The notes beneath the pieces were generated by a model that worked only from the letters and a program-made list of their open reading frames with translations, had not been told where the DNA came from and searched no databases. This document shows, one piece after another, positions 1 through 6,108 of a stretch of DNA of 6,108 nucleotides (its first letter is position 1; every line of letters starts with the position of its first letter). Source of the DNA: an uncultured Actinomyces sp. (lineage in GTDB: Bacteria > Actinomycetota > Actinomycetes > Actinomycetales > Actinomycetaceae). The translations under genes and the position numbers were made by a program. Location: contig CAJZFF010000120.1 of NCBI GenBank assembly GCA_915069725.1, positions 1 to 6,108 on the forward strand, written 5' to 3'.

Positions 1-819
1 GTCGTCCTTGATCTCGTGGATGGCGTCCAGACGCAGGGCGTCGATGTGGAAGTCGCGTAGCCAGCGCAGGGCCGAGTCGATGACGAAGGCGCGCACCTGA
101 TGACTGCCGTCGTGGTCGTAGTTGACGGCCTCGCCCCAGGGCGTATGGTGCGCCTGGGTGAAGTAGGGGCCGAAGACACTGAGGTAGTTGCCCGATGGGC
201 CCAGGTGGTTGTACACGACGTCGAGGCACACGCCGATACCGGCGTGGTGGGCGGCATCGACGAAGCGCATGAGGGCGTCGGGGCCTCCGTAGGCCTCATG
301 GACGGCCCACAGGCCGACTCCGTCGTAGCCCCATCCGGCTCTACCGGGGAAGGCGGCCAGAGGCATGAGCTCGACGATGTCGACGCCCAGTTCAGCAAGG
401 TGGCCCAGGCGGGAGATGGCGCCATCCAGGGTGCCCTCGGGGGTGAAGGTGCCCACGTGGAGCTCGTAGATGACTGAGCCGAGCAGGTCCTTGCCCATCC
501 AGTCCTGATCGGTCCACTGCCAGGCGGTCGGGTCCACGGTTCGTGAGGGGCCGTGGACGCCGTGGGGCTGCAGGGCGCTGCGGGGGTCGGGGCGGTCGGG
601 GGAGCCGTCGATCCGGAAGGCGTAGTCGGTGCCCGGCTCCAGGTCGAAGGGGGCGGTCCACCAGCCGTCGGGGGCCGGGACCATGTCGACCAGCCGGTCA
701 TCCAGCCCCTCATCGCCGGGCAGGTGCAGCTCGACCCGCCTCGCCGTGGGGGCCCACACGGGAACGCGGGGGCTCACGGGCAGGGCCGGGGACTGCCAGG
801 TCCGGGGCGTCGGGCTCAT
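1..819 (-). CDS. treZ: Maltooligosyltrehalose trehalohydrolase TreZ, N-terminal 273 residues (3' end beyond window)
   Basis: This cytoplasmic GH13 enzyme hydrolyses the alpha-1,4 bond next to the trehalose end of maltooligosyltrehalose and releases free trehalose, the last step of the TreXYZ pathway. My reading of the minus strand from ATG 819-817 stays open to the window edge. Residues about 14-105 look like the N-terminal beta-sandwich (CBM48-like) domain, with VPVWAPTARRVELHL near the start. The barrel begins at about 114 with VIYELHVGTFTPEGT. Next come GWGYDGVGLWAV (162-173), conserved region I DVVYNHLGPSGNYL (200-213, typical of TreZ), and region II IDALRLDAIHEI (259-270), whose D265 is the expected nucleophile. 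Regions III and IV, with the acid/base Glu and the stabilising Asp, lie outside; family members are about 560-610 residues, so roughly half is seen. The start is fixed by AGGAGG 7 nt upstream and by the ATGA overlap with the treY stop, which suggests translational coupling. Confidence 0.95.
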   Translation of the reverse strand, partial: MSPTPRTWQSPALPVSPRVPVWAPTARRVELHLPGDEGLDDRLVDMVPAPDGWWTAPFDLEPGTDYAFRIDGSPDRPDPRSALQPHGVHGPSRTVDPTAWQWTDQDWMGKDLLGSVIYELHVGTFTPEGTLDGAISRLGHLAELGVDIVELMPLAAFPGRAGWGYDGVGLWAVHEAYGGPDALMRFVDAAHHAGIGVCLDVVYNHLGPSGNYLSVFGPYFTQAHHTPWGEAVNYDHDGSHQVRAFVIDSALRWLRDFHIDALRLDAIHEIKDD

Positions 820-3449
820 CGGGTGGCCTCCTGTTCCTGGGCGGCGTGGTCCGAGTCGGTCTGGGAGTCGGGGGAGGCGGCTCTGGCCAGGACGACGACG
901 GCATCGTCCCCGACTACCTCGGCCAGAGGCTGGTTGCCTCCCTCCACGGTGCCGGTGCGCAGGACGTGCTCCCAGGTCCCCTCCGGCAGGACGATGCTCT
1001 CCTCGCGCCATCCCCCCAGCTGCTCGAGCCGCCGGGACAGGCGTCTGACGATGACGACGACGTCGGGGATCTCGTCGAGCAGGCGGGCGTAGGCGAAGGC
1101 GAAGGAGGTGGTCACCGGGATCGTGCGGTAGCCCGAGCGGGGACCGACGAAGGTGTGGGGGCGGGCGGCGCGCAGGCGCGCCAGGCGGGAGGTGAGAAAG
1201 AGCTTGTCCTCATCCAGGCTGCGCGGTGCGGCTCCGGTGTCGAGGCGCTCCAGAGCGTTGATGAGACCTGAGGGGCCGGTGTAGTCGACCGCGCGGCGGT
1301 TGTCGGGGTCCACCAGTGAGGTGCGGGTGGTCTCGCTGCCCTGATAGATGTCGCTCACGCCCATCCAGGTCAGGGCGAGCGCCTTGCCGGCGAGGATCGC
1401 AGCGCGCACGGACCTGGCCGTCAGGGCCGCGAAGGCCTCGAGCTCGGCGGAGACCTCCTCGCTGGTGAGCAGGTGGGTGGCGTAGTCGGTCAGGGCCTGC
1501 TCCCGAGCCAGGTCCGGGGCGGTCCAGGTGGTCCAGATCTTCTGCTCCCGGGAGGCCTTGACGAGGTAGGCGCTCAGTCGCTCGGGGGTCATGGGGTCGT
1601 CGCTGTCGGGCGCCCAGGTCCCCCACAGGGTCTGCCACAGCAGGTTCTCGCTGCGCCCGTCGAGGTCCAGGGGGCGGACCTGCGCGGTCATGGCGCGCAG
1701 ACGGTGGATGAGGTTGCTCCACTCCTCGGCGTAGGAGGCCAGCACGTCCAGGCGGGCGCGCACGTCCTCACCGCGTTTGGTGTCGTGGGTGGTGGAGGTG
1801 ACCATCGTGTCGGGCCAGGTGTTCTGAACCCGGTCGGCCCAGGCGTGGGCCTCATCGGCACTCAGCGCGAAGCCGGCCGGGTTGCCTCCGACCTCGGTGA
1901 GGCTGGTCAGGTGGGTCCAGCGGTAGAAGGCCGTGTCCTCCACTCCCTTGGCGGTGACAGCCCCGCACACCTGCTGGAAGCGGATGATGGCCTCGGTGCG
2001 CTCGGGGGACTCCGACAGGCCCTCGGAGCCGACCGGTTCACCCAGGAGGATGGCGACCACGAGGTCGAGGGTCTCTCCCTGGTCCGGCTCGAGGCGCTGT
2101 CGGGCGCGCTCGGCGTCGGCGTGCAGGACGGCGGCCGTCTCCGGGCTGGGCGGTGTACCCGGGACGACGTAGACCCGGTACTGATCGGCGGCCACGAGCA
2201 GCTCGACGACGCAGGCCCGCAGGTCGCGCAGGGTGTGGTCGCGCAGACGCACGTCCTGGGAGGTCAAGGAGTCCAGGATGCGGGCCAGACGGTCGACCTC
2301 CGCGGCCAGTGAGCCGGCGATGACCTCGCGCTTGGCCTCCTCGACGATGCGGTCGTAGTCGACCGGTGCGTCACCGGTGAGCTCCTGCATGAGTGCGCCC
2401 AGTCGGGCGGCTCCGGCGGGGTCCACCTGAAGCTGGTCGATCCGCCAGGCGGCGTCGTAGCCGGTGGTTCCGGCCACCGGCCAGGAGGTGGGCAGGGACT
2501 CGTCGGGCGCCAGAATCTTCTCCGCGGCGATCCATGCCCCGCCGGTGGCCTCGGCCAGCTGGGTGAGGTAGCCACCGGGGTCGGCCAGGCCGTCGGGGTG
2601 GTCGACCCGCAGAGCGCTGATGACTCCGTCTCTCATGAGCTCGAGGATGAGGCCGTGGCTTCCGGCGAAGACGTCGGGCTCCTCAACGCGGATCGCGGCC
2701 AGGGTGCCGACGTCGAAGAACCGTCGGTAGTTGATCTCCTCGTCGCCGACCTTCCAGTAGGCCAGGCGGTAGTGCTGGCGCTCGACGAGGACGTGCATCG
2801 GCAGCGCCTCGGTGCCCTGGGCGACGGGGAAGGCGTGGTCGTAGTAGCGCAGGACCCACTGCTCGCCCAGATCCTCCTGCCCCGGAACCACCATCTGCTC
2901 GAGGGTGAGCTCATCGTCGGCCAGGACGGCGCCGATGCGCTTGCCCAGGACCGGCATGAGGATGGGCTCGTCCAGGGAGAGGTCGAACCAGGCGGCGTAG
3001 GGGGAGTCCGGTCCCTCGCGCAGCACCGACCACAGGGGCAGGTTGTGCCATCCGGGGGTGGGCACGGCCATGTGGTTGGGGACGATGTCCACCACGACGC
3101 CCATGCCGTGGGCGTCGGCCTCAGCGGCCAGGGCCTCGAGCTGCTCCCTTCCACCCATGACGGCCGAGACCCGGCGGTGATCGACGACGTCGTAGCCGTG
3201 GGTGGAGCCCGGCGCGGCGGTGAGGATCGGGGAGAGGTAGAGGTCGGTGACTCCCAGGTCGGCCAGGTAGGGGACCAGGGCCTTGGCGTCTGCGAAGGTC
3301 AGGTCCTCACCGAGCTGGAGACGGTAGGTGGTCACCGGCGTGCGGTGCTCCGGAGCCGGCACGTGCCCCGACCACGGCGCGTAGGCGGGTGTCTCCGCAG
3401 AACCCGCCGAGCCGGCCTGATCCACTGCTGCGTCCACTGCGTCGGTCAT
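816..3449 (-). CDS. treY: Maltooligosyltrehalose synthase TreY (EC 5.4.99.15)
   Basis: This cytoplasmic GH13 enzyme isomerises the reducing-end glucose of linear maltooligosaccharides from alpha-1,4 to alpha,alpha-1,1, making the substrate of TreZ. The protein has 877 residues, somewhat above the usual 700-830. Family motifs in order: TTYRLQL (40-46), YLSPILTAAPGSTHGYDVVD (71-90), region I VVVDIVPNHMA (118-128), region II LRVDHPDGLADP (280-291) with nucleophile D283, region III WIAAEKIL (306-313) with E310, KGVEDTAFYRW (501-511), region IV TSTTHDTKRGEDVRARL (551-567) with D556, and a late GVSDIYQGSE (697-706). ATG 3449 is chosen because AGGAAG lies just upstream and because the longer open frame (to 3794) runs out of frame through glgX. 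About 38 Ala/Pro-rich residues precede the first conserved motif, and the last 20 residues are a polar Gln/Asp-rich tail; both look disordered. The gene lies 88 nt after glgX and overlaps treZ by 4 nt, so one transcript is likely. Confidence 0.96.
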   Translation of the reverse strand: MTDAVDAAVDQAGSAGSAETPAYAPWSGHVPAPEHRTPVTTYRLQLGEDLTFADAKALVPYLADLGVTDLYLSPILTAAPGSTHGYDVVDHRRVSAVMGGREQLEALAAEADAHGMGVVVDIVPNHMAVPTPGWHNLPLWSVLREGPDSPYAAWFDLSLDEPILMPVLGKRIGAVLADDELTLEQMVVPGQEDLGEQWVLRYYDHAFPVAQGTEALPMHVLVERQHYRLAYWKVGDEEINYRRFFDVGTLAAIRVEEPDVFAGSHGLILELMRDGVISALRVDHPDGLADPGGYLTQLAEATGGAWIAAEKILAPDESLPTSWPVAGTTGYDAAWRIDQLQVDPAGAARLGALMQELTGDAPVDYDRIVEEAKREVIAGSLAAEVDRLARILDSLTSQDVRLRDHTLRDLRACVVELLVAADQYRVYVVPGTPPSPETAAVLHADAERARQRLEPDQGETLDLVVAILLGEPVGSEGLSESPERTEAIIRFQQVCGAVTAKGVEDTAFYRWTHLTSLTEVGGNPAGFALSADEAHAWADRVQNTWPDTMVTSTTHDTKRGEDVRARLDVLASYAEEWSNLIHRLRAMTAQVRPLDLDGRSENLLWQTLWGTWAPDSDDPMTPERLSAYLVKASREQKIWTTWTAPDLAREQALTDYATHLLTSEEVSAELEAFAALTARSVRAAILAGKALALTWMGVSDIYQGSETTRTSLVDPDNRRAVDYTGPSGLINALERLDTGAAPRSLDEDKLFLTSRLARLRAARPHTFVGPRSGYRTIPVTTSFAFAYARLLDEIPDVVVIVRRLSRRLEQLGGWREESIVLPEGTWEHVLRTGTVEGGNQPLAEVVGDDAVVVLARAASPDSQTDSDHAAQEQEATR
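827..832 (-). promoter_or_regulatory. Shine-Dalgarno site of treZ, inside the treY 3' end
   Basis: The minus strand reads AGGAGG, a full match to the anti-Shine-Dalgarno core, with 7 nt between it and ATG 819-817. It lies within the last codons of treY. The treZ ATG shares bases with the treY TGA stop (818-816), so a ribosome ending treY is placed directly on the treZ start. The site decides the treZ start. Confidence 0.85.
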
Positions 3450-3537
3450 GTCACTTCCTGAGCTTGTCTGGTCTGCGTCGGGTGGTGTTGCTGATGGATA
3501 TGTGTCCGGTTGCGCGTCGGAGGGCCGCGGAGCGTCC
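3450..3537. other. glgX-treY intergenic spacer (88 nt)
   Basis: The spacer separates the glgX TAG stop (3540-3538) from the treY ATG. It holds the treY ribosome binding site. I see no GC-rich hairpin followed by a T run on the minus strand, so no intrinsic terminator, and no pair of -35/-10 boxes I would defend. The heptamer gcgtcgg occurs twice on the plus strand (about 3475 and 3514) as a short direct repeat, probably by chance. Read-through from glgX into treY is therefore the simplest view. Confidence 0.6.
3454..3459 (-). promoter_or_regulatory. Probable Shine-Dalgarno site of treY
   Basis: The minus strand reads AGGAAG, ending 4 nt before ATG 3449; the AGGA core alone sits 6 nt from the start. 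It is a fair but not perfect match, and it supports the 877-residue form of TreY over the longer open frame reaching into glgX. Confidence 0.6.
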
Positions 3538-5745
3538 CTACCGCTGGTGCCGCTCCGTGGTGGCGTCGGCCTCGGGGGCGTCCATGAGGAACAGCATGGA
3601 ACGGGCCTCGACCACGACGGTCTCGTCAGCGGCGAGAACCGGGTCCGAGTCCCCGTCCACCGCGGGAGCCGTGTCCAGCGCGACCTTCCAGGTGGGGGCG
3701 TAGCCCTCGCCGGGCAGAGTGAAGGTGATGTCCTCGTCGGAGGCGTTGATGAGCACGAGGAAGGAGTTGTCCACGATCCTCTGGCCCCGCTCATCGGGCT
3801 CGGCGATCGCCTCCCCGTTGAGGAAGACCATCATGGCCCGGGCGTACCAGGTGGTCCAGTCCTGGTCGGTCATGGACTCACCGGCCGGAGTGAGCCACTC
3901 GATCTCGCCGAGCTCGCTCTCCCCGCCGTGGCCGGCGTCCCCGGTGAAGAAGCGCCGACGACGCAGCACCGGGTGGTCGCGACGCAGCCACATCATGGTG
4001 CGGGTGAACTCCAGCAGGTCGTTGTCCTGCTCACTGAGGTCCCAGTTGACCCAGGAGATCTCGTTGTCCTGGCAGTAGACGTTGTTGTTGCCCCCCTGGG
4101 TTCGTCCCATCTCGTCGCCGTGGCAGATCATGGGCACGCCCTGACTGAACAGGACAGTGGCCAGGAAGTTGCGGGTCTGGCGCTGACGCAGCTCGTTGAT
4201 CGCCGGGTCGTCAGTGGGTCCCTCGGCGCCGCAGTTCCAGGAGCGGTTGTTGTTGTCGCCGTCGGCGTTGCCCTCGAGGTTGGCCTCGTTGTGCTTCTCG
4301 TTGTAGGAGACCAGGTCATGCAGCGTGAAGCCGTCATGGGCGGTGACGAAGTTGATGCTGGCCACCGGGGTGCGTCCGGCGTGCTGGTAGAGGTCGGAGG
4401 AGCCGGTGATACGGGAGGCGAACTCGCCCAGGGTGGAGGGCTCCCCGCGCCAGAAGTCGCGCACGGTGTCGCGGTACTTGCCGTTCCACTCGCTCCACAG
4501 GGCCGGGAAGCCGCCCACGTTGTAGCCTCCGTCGCCCACGTCCCAGGGTTCGGCGATGAGCTTGACCTGGGAGAGCACCGGGTCCTGGTGGATGATGTCG
4601 AAGAAGGCGCTGAGCTTGTCCACCTCATGGAACTGGCGGGCCAGGGTGGAGGCCAGGTCGAAGCGGAACCCGTCGACGTGCATCTCGGTGACCCAGTAGC
4701 GCAGCGAGTCCATGATGAGCTGGAGGACGGCCGGCGAGCGCATGAGCAGCGAGTTGCCGGTGCCGGTGGTGTCGAAGTAGTGGCTGGCCGAGCCATCGAC
4801 GAGGCGGTAGTACGAGCTGTTGTCGATGCCGCGGAAGGACAGGGTGGGGCCCAGGTGGTTGCCCTCTGCCGTGTGGTTGTAGACCACGTCCAGGATGACC
4901 TCGATGTCGGCCTCGTGGAAGGCCTTGACCATGGACTTGAACTCCTGGACCTGCTCACCCTCGGTGCCGTAGGCGGCGTAGGTGTTGTGCGGGGCGAAGA
5001 AACCGATCGTGTTGTAGCCCCAGTAGTTCGACAGGCCCTTCTCCTGCAGGTGGGTGTCGTTGACGAACTGATGGACCGGCATGAGCTCGATGGCCGTCGC
5101 GCCCAGGTTCTTGAGGTGGTCGATGACGGCGGGCTGAGCCAGACCTGCGTAGGTGCCCCGCAGTTCCTCGGGAACCATCGGGTGCAGCTTGGTCATGCCC
5201 TTGACGTGGGCCTCGTAGATGATCGTCTCGTGGTACTCGTGGTTCGGGGGACGGTCGTGACCCCAGTCGAAGTAGGGGTTGATGACCACCGAGCGCATGG
5301 TGTGGCCCGCCGAGTCCTCCTCGTTGCGCACCTCCGGGTTGTCGAAGGAGTAGGAGTACAGAGTCTGGGACGGAGTCACCTCGCCGGAGATCGCCTTGGC
5401 GTAAGGGTCCAGCAGCAGCTTGGAGGGGTCGCAGCGGTGACCGGAGGCCGGGTCGTAGGGGCCCGCCACCCGGTAGCCGTACTTCTGACCCGGAGAGATC
5501 CCGGGCAGGTAGGCGTGCCAGACGTCGCCGTCGACCTCCTTGAGCGCCACCCGCTCCTCGTGGCCCTCGTCGTCGAACAGGCACAGGTCGACGCCGCTGG
5601 CGGCCGAGGAGTAGAGGGCGAAGTTCGTTCCCGAGCCGTCATAGGTCGCCCCGAGCGGGTAGGGGTGGCCCGGCCAGATCTGGCGCTGGGGGCCCTCCTG
5701 AGGTTCCGGTGCGGCCTGAGGCGTCGTTGTTGTCGGCGTGGTCAT
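3538..5745 (-). CDS. glgX: Glycogen debranching enzyme GlgX/TreX (isoamylase-type GH13)
   Basis: The enzyme hydrolyses alpha-1,6 branch points of glycogen or limit dextrins in the cytoplasm and supplies linear maltooligosaccharides. In this position it would feed TreY, so treX is an equally fair name. It has 735 residues, within the usual 650-750. A CBM48 domain spans about 24-120 (IWPGHPYPLGATYDGSGTNF at 23-42). The barrel starts at about 175 with IIYEAHVKGMT. It carries NYWGYNTIGFFAP (240-252), region I DVVYNH (286-291), region II GFRFDLAS (359-366) with nucleophile D363, region III LIAEPWD (396-402) with acid/base E399, and region IV FVTAHDGFTLHDL (466-478) with D471. MICHGDEMGRTQGGNNNVYC (539-558) is strongly typical of GlgX/TreX. 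ATG 5745 was chosen as the nearest start to the conserved region; its ribosome site is weak (CAGGG, 8 nt away). A GTG at 5805 would add 20 unconserved residues. Residues 2-22 are Thr/Pro/Gln-rich. The stop is TAG. Confidence 0.95.
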   Translation of the reverse strand: MTTPTTTTPQAAPEPQEGPQRQIWPGHPYPLGATYDGSGTNFALYSSAASGVDLCLFDDEGHEERVALKEVDGDVWHAYLPGISPGQKYGYRVAGPYDPASGHRCDPSKLLLDPYAKAISGEVTPSQTLYSYSFDNPEVRNEEDSAGHTMRSVVINPYFDWGHDRPPNHEYHETIIYEAHVKGMTKLHPMVPEELRGTYAGLAQPAVIDHLKNLGATAIELMPVHQFVNDTHLQEKGLSNYWGYNTIGFFAPHNTYAAYGTEGEQVQEFKSMVKAFHEADIEVILDVVYNHTAEGNHLGPTLSFRGIDNSSYYRLVDGSASHYFDTTGTGNSLLMRSPAVLQLIMDSLRYWVTEMHVDGFRFDLASTLARQFHEVDKLSAFFDIIHQDPVLSQVKLIAEPWDVGDGGYNVGGFPALWSEWNGKYRDTVRDFWRGEPSTLGEFASRITGSSDLYQHAGRTPVASINFVTAHDGFTLHDLVSYNEKHNEANLEGNADGDNNNRSWNCGAEGPTDDPAINELRQRQTRNFLATVLFSQGVPMICHGDEMGRTQGGNNNVYCQDNEISWVNWDLSEQDNDLLEFTRTMMWLRRDHPVLRRRRFFTGDAGHGGESELGEIEWLTPAGESMTDQDWTTWYARAMMVFLNGEAIAEPDERGQRIVDNSFLVLINASDEDITFTLPGEGYAPTWKVALDTAPAVDGDSDPVLAADETVVVEARSMLFLMDAPEADATTERHQR

Positions 5746-5904
5746 GGGGACTACCCTGCCACGACTGAGGTGCGAAGGCAGGAGAGTGGGAGAAAGACAT
5801 GTCACGTCGGAGCGTCTCCCGGCAAGTCCCCGGGTGCTGCCCGGTGATCGAGGCGGGTCGGCGGGGCGTGAGACACCTCATGAGGACACGGGCTCGACTG
5901 CGTT

Positions 5905-5933
5905 TTGCCTCCGACGGATACCTCTGCTAACTT
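5905..5933 (+). promoter_or_regulatory. Sigma70-type promoter for the tRNA-Gly/tRNA-Val unit
   Basis: TTGCCT (5905-5910) matches four of six bases of the -35 consensus, including TTG. TAACTT (5928-5933) fits the actinobacterial TANNNT -10 pattern and is preceded by TGC, an extended -10. The spacer is exactly 17 bp. The expected start of transcription is near 5940-5941, about 20 nt before tRNA-Gly. The role is inferred from pattern and position. Confidence 0.65.
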
Positions 5934-5940
5934 TCTTCCC

Positions 5941-5957
5941 GCACCCCACAAGGGTGT
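5941..5957 (+). other. Hairpin filling the tRNA leader
   Basis: CACCC (5942-5946) pairs with GGGTG (5952-5956) around a 5-nt loop, and G5941-T5957 adds a G-U pair. If transcription starts near 5941, the leader is nearly all stem-loop and ends 3 nt before the first base of tRNA-Gly. There is no T run after it, so it does not look like a terminator. It may aid leader folding or RNase P access, or be chance. Confidence 0.4.
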
Positions 5958-5960
5958 CAC

Positions 5961-6033
5961 GCGGATGTGGCTCAGTTGGTAGAGCATCACCTTGCCAAGG
6001 TGAGGGTCGCGGGTTCGAGTCCCGTCATCCGCT
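5961..6033 (+). tRNA. tRNA-Gly(GCC)
   Basis: This 73-nt cloverleaf reads GGC (and GGU) glycine codons. The acceptor stem GCGGATG (5961-5967) pairs with CATCCGC (6026-6032), and the discriminator is T6033. The D stem is GCTC/GAGC (5970-5973/5982-5985). The anticodon stem TCACC/GGTGA encloses the loop TTGCCAA with GCC at 5994-5996. The T arm has the loop TTCGAGT (6014-6020) on a 5-bp stem with one G-U pair. No CCA is encoded, so it must be added after transcription. It is the first gene behind the promoter at 5905-5933 and sits one base before tRNA-Val. Confidence 0.97.
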
Positions 6034-6034
6034 C

Positions 6035-6106
6035 GGGCGATTGGCGCAGCGGGAGCGCGCTTCCCTGACACGGAAGAGGTCACTGGTTCGATCCCAGTAT
6101 CGCCCA
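6035..6106 (+). tRNA. tRNA-Val(GAC)
   Basis: This 72-nt cloverleaf reads GUC (and GUU) valine codons. The acceptor stem GGGCGAT (6035-6041) pairs with ATCGCCC (6099-6105), and the discriminator is A6106. The D stem is GCGC/GCGC. The anticodon stem CTTCC/GGAAG encloses the loop CTGACAC with GAC at 6067-6069. The T loop is TTCGATC on an ACTGG/CCAGT stem. No CCA follows (the next bases are CT, then the window ends). Only C6034 separates it from tRNA-Gly, so the two are surely on one precursor. More tRNAs may follow outside the window. Confidence 0.97.
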
Positions 6107-6108
6107 CT

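Larger units (their letters stand above)
5746..5960. other. Divergent intergenic region between glgX and the tRNA genes (215 nt)
   Basis: This stretch must hold the glgX (operon) promoter on the minus strand and the tRNA promoter on the plus strand. Only the second can be recognised. On the minus strand I found no convincing -35/-10 pair and no TANNNT box at a useful distance from ATG 5745. Two short perfect palindromes are present: CCTCATGAGG at 5876-5885 and GACATGTC at 5796-5803. Either could be part of an operator or be chance. Confidence 0.5.

Noticed and set aside
543..1271. Plus-strand frames of 140-242 codons across the treZ/treY junction
   Set aside because: The translations are Gly/Arg-rich shadows; the minus strand here encodes conserved TreZ and TreY sequence with a clear stop/start overlap.
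3450..3537. Possible terminator or internal promoter between glgX and treY
   Set aside because: There is no stable hairpin with a T run, and the only A/T-rich patch (ATATCC on the minus strand) has no partner -35 box.
3450..3794. Upstream extension of the treY frame by 115 codons
   Set aside because: It runs through the 3' end of glgX in another frame, its translation is Ser/Pro/Arg/Thr-rich without family similarity, and ATG 3449 has a ribosome site.
3448..5847. A 799-codon open frame on the plus strand covering the whole of glgX
   Set aside because: It is antisense to a gene with full catalytic motifs, its translation is low-complexity Val/Gly/Leu/Asp-rich with no recognisable domain, and such frames arise from high GC at third codon positions. 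The same applies to other plus-strand frames at 1473-2312 and 2598-3461.
5639..5881. An 80-codon minus-strand frame at the glgX 5' end
   Set aside because: It overlaps the N-terminal codons of glgX in another frame and has no recognisable motif or convincing ribosome site.
1..6108. CRISPR array, insertion sequence, attachment site or other mobile feature
   Set aside because: No spaced repeats, transposase or integrase motifs, or duplicated tRNA 3' ends were seen. The tRNA genes could serve as integration sites, but nothing in the window shows that they have.

Overview
The window comes from a high-GC Gram-positive bacterium, most likely an actinobacterium. The reasons are strong G/C bias at third codon positions, long spurious open frames opposite the real genes, the treX-treY-treZ gene order, and tRNA genes without an encoded CCA end. 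An Actinomyces-like host is a guess from the general look of the proteins; no marker in the window settles the genus.

Layout. Positions 1-5745 hold three genes on the minus strand, read right to left: a GlgX/TreX glycogen debranching enzyme (5745-3538), a complete TreY maltooligosyltrehalose synthase (3449-816), and the first 273 codons of TreZ maltooligosyltrehalose trehalohydrolase (819-1), cut by the window edge. An 88-nt gap without a clear terminator separates glgX and treY. treY and treZ overlap by 4 nt in an ATGA stop/start. After a 215-nt divergent intergenic region, two plus-strand tRNA genes follow: tRNA-Gly(GCC) at 5961-6033 and tRNA-Val(GAC) at 6035-6106, with one base between their mature ends. 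A credible sigma70-type promoter with a 17-bp spacer lies just upstream of the tRNAs.

How the genes work together. This is the TreX-TreY-TreZ route to trehalose from glycogen or maltodextrin. The debrancher frees linear maltooligosaccharides from alpha-1,6 branches, TreY turns the reducing-end alpha-1,4 bond into an alpha,alpha-1,1 bond, and TreZ cuts off free trehalose. All catalytic residues that can be seen are present in GlgX (D363, E399, D471) and TreY (D283, E310, D556). TreZ shows its nucleophile (D265) before the edge. No gene is frameshifted.

I found no undescribed system here. The points worth a second look are modest: the 1-nt tRNA spacing with a leader that is almost all hairpin, an antisense-tRNA pseudo-protein that often pollutes annotations, the start choice of glgX, and the terminal extensions of TreY.
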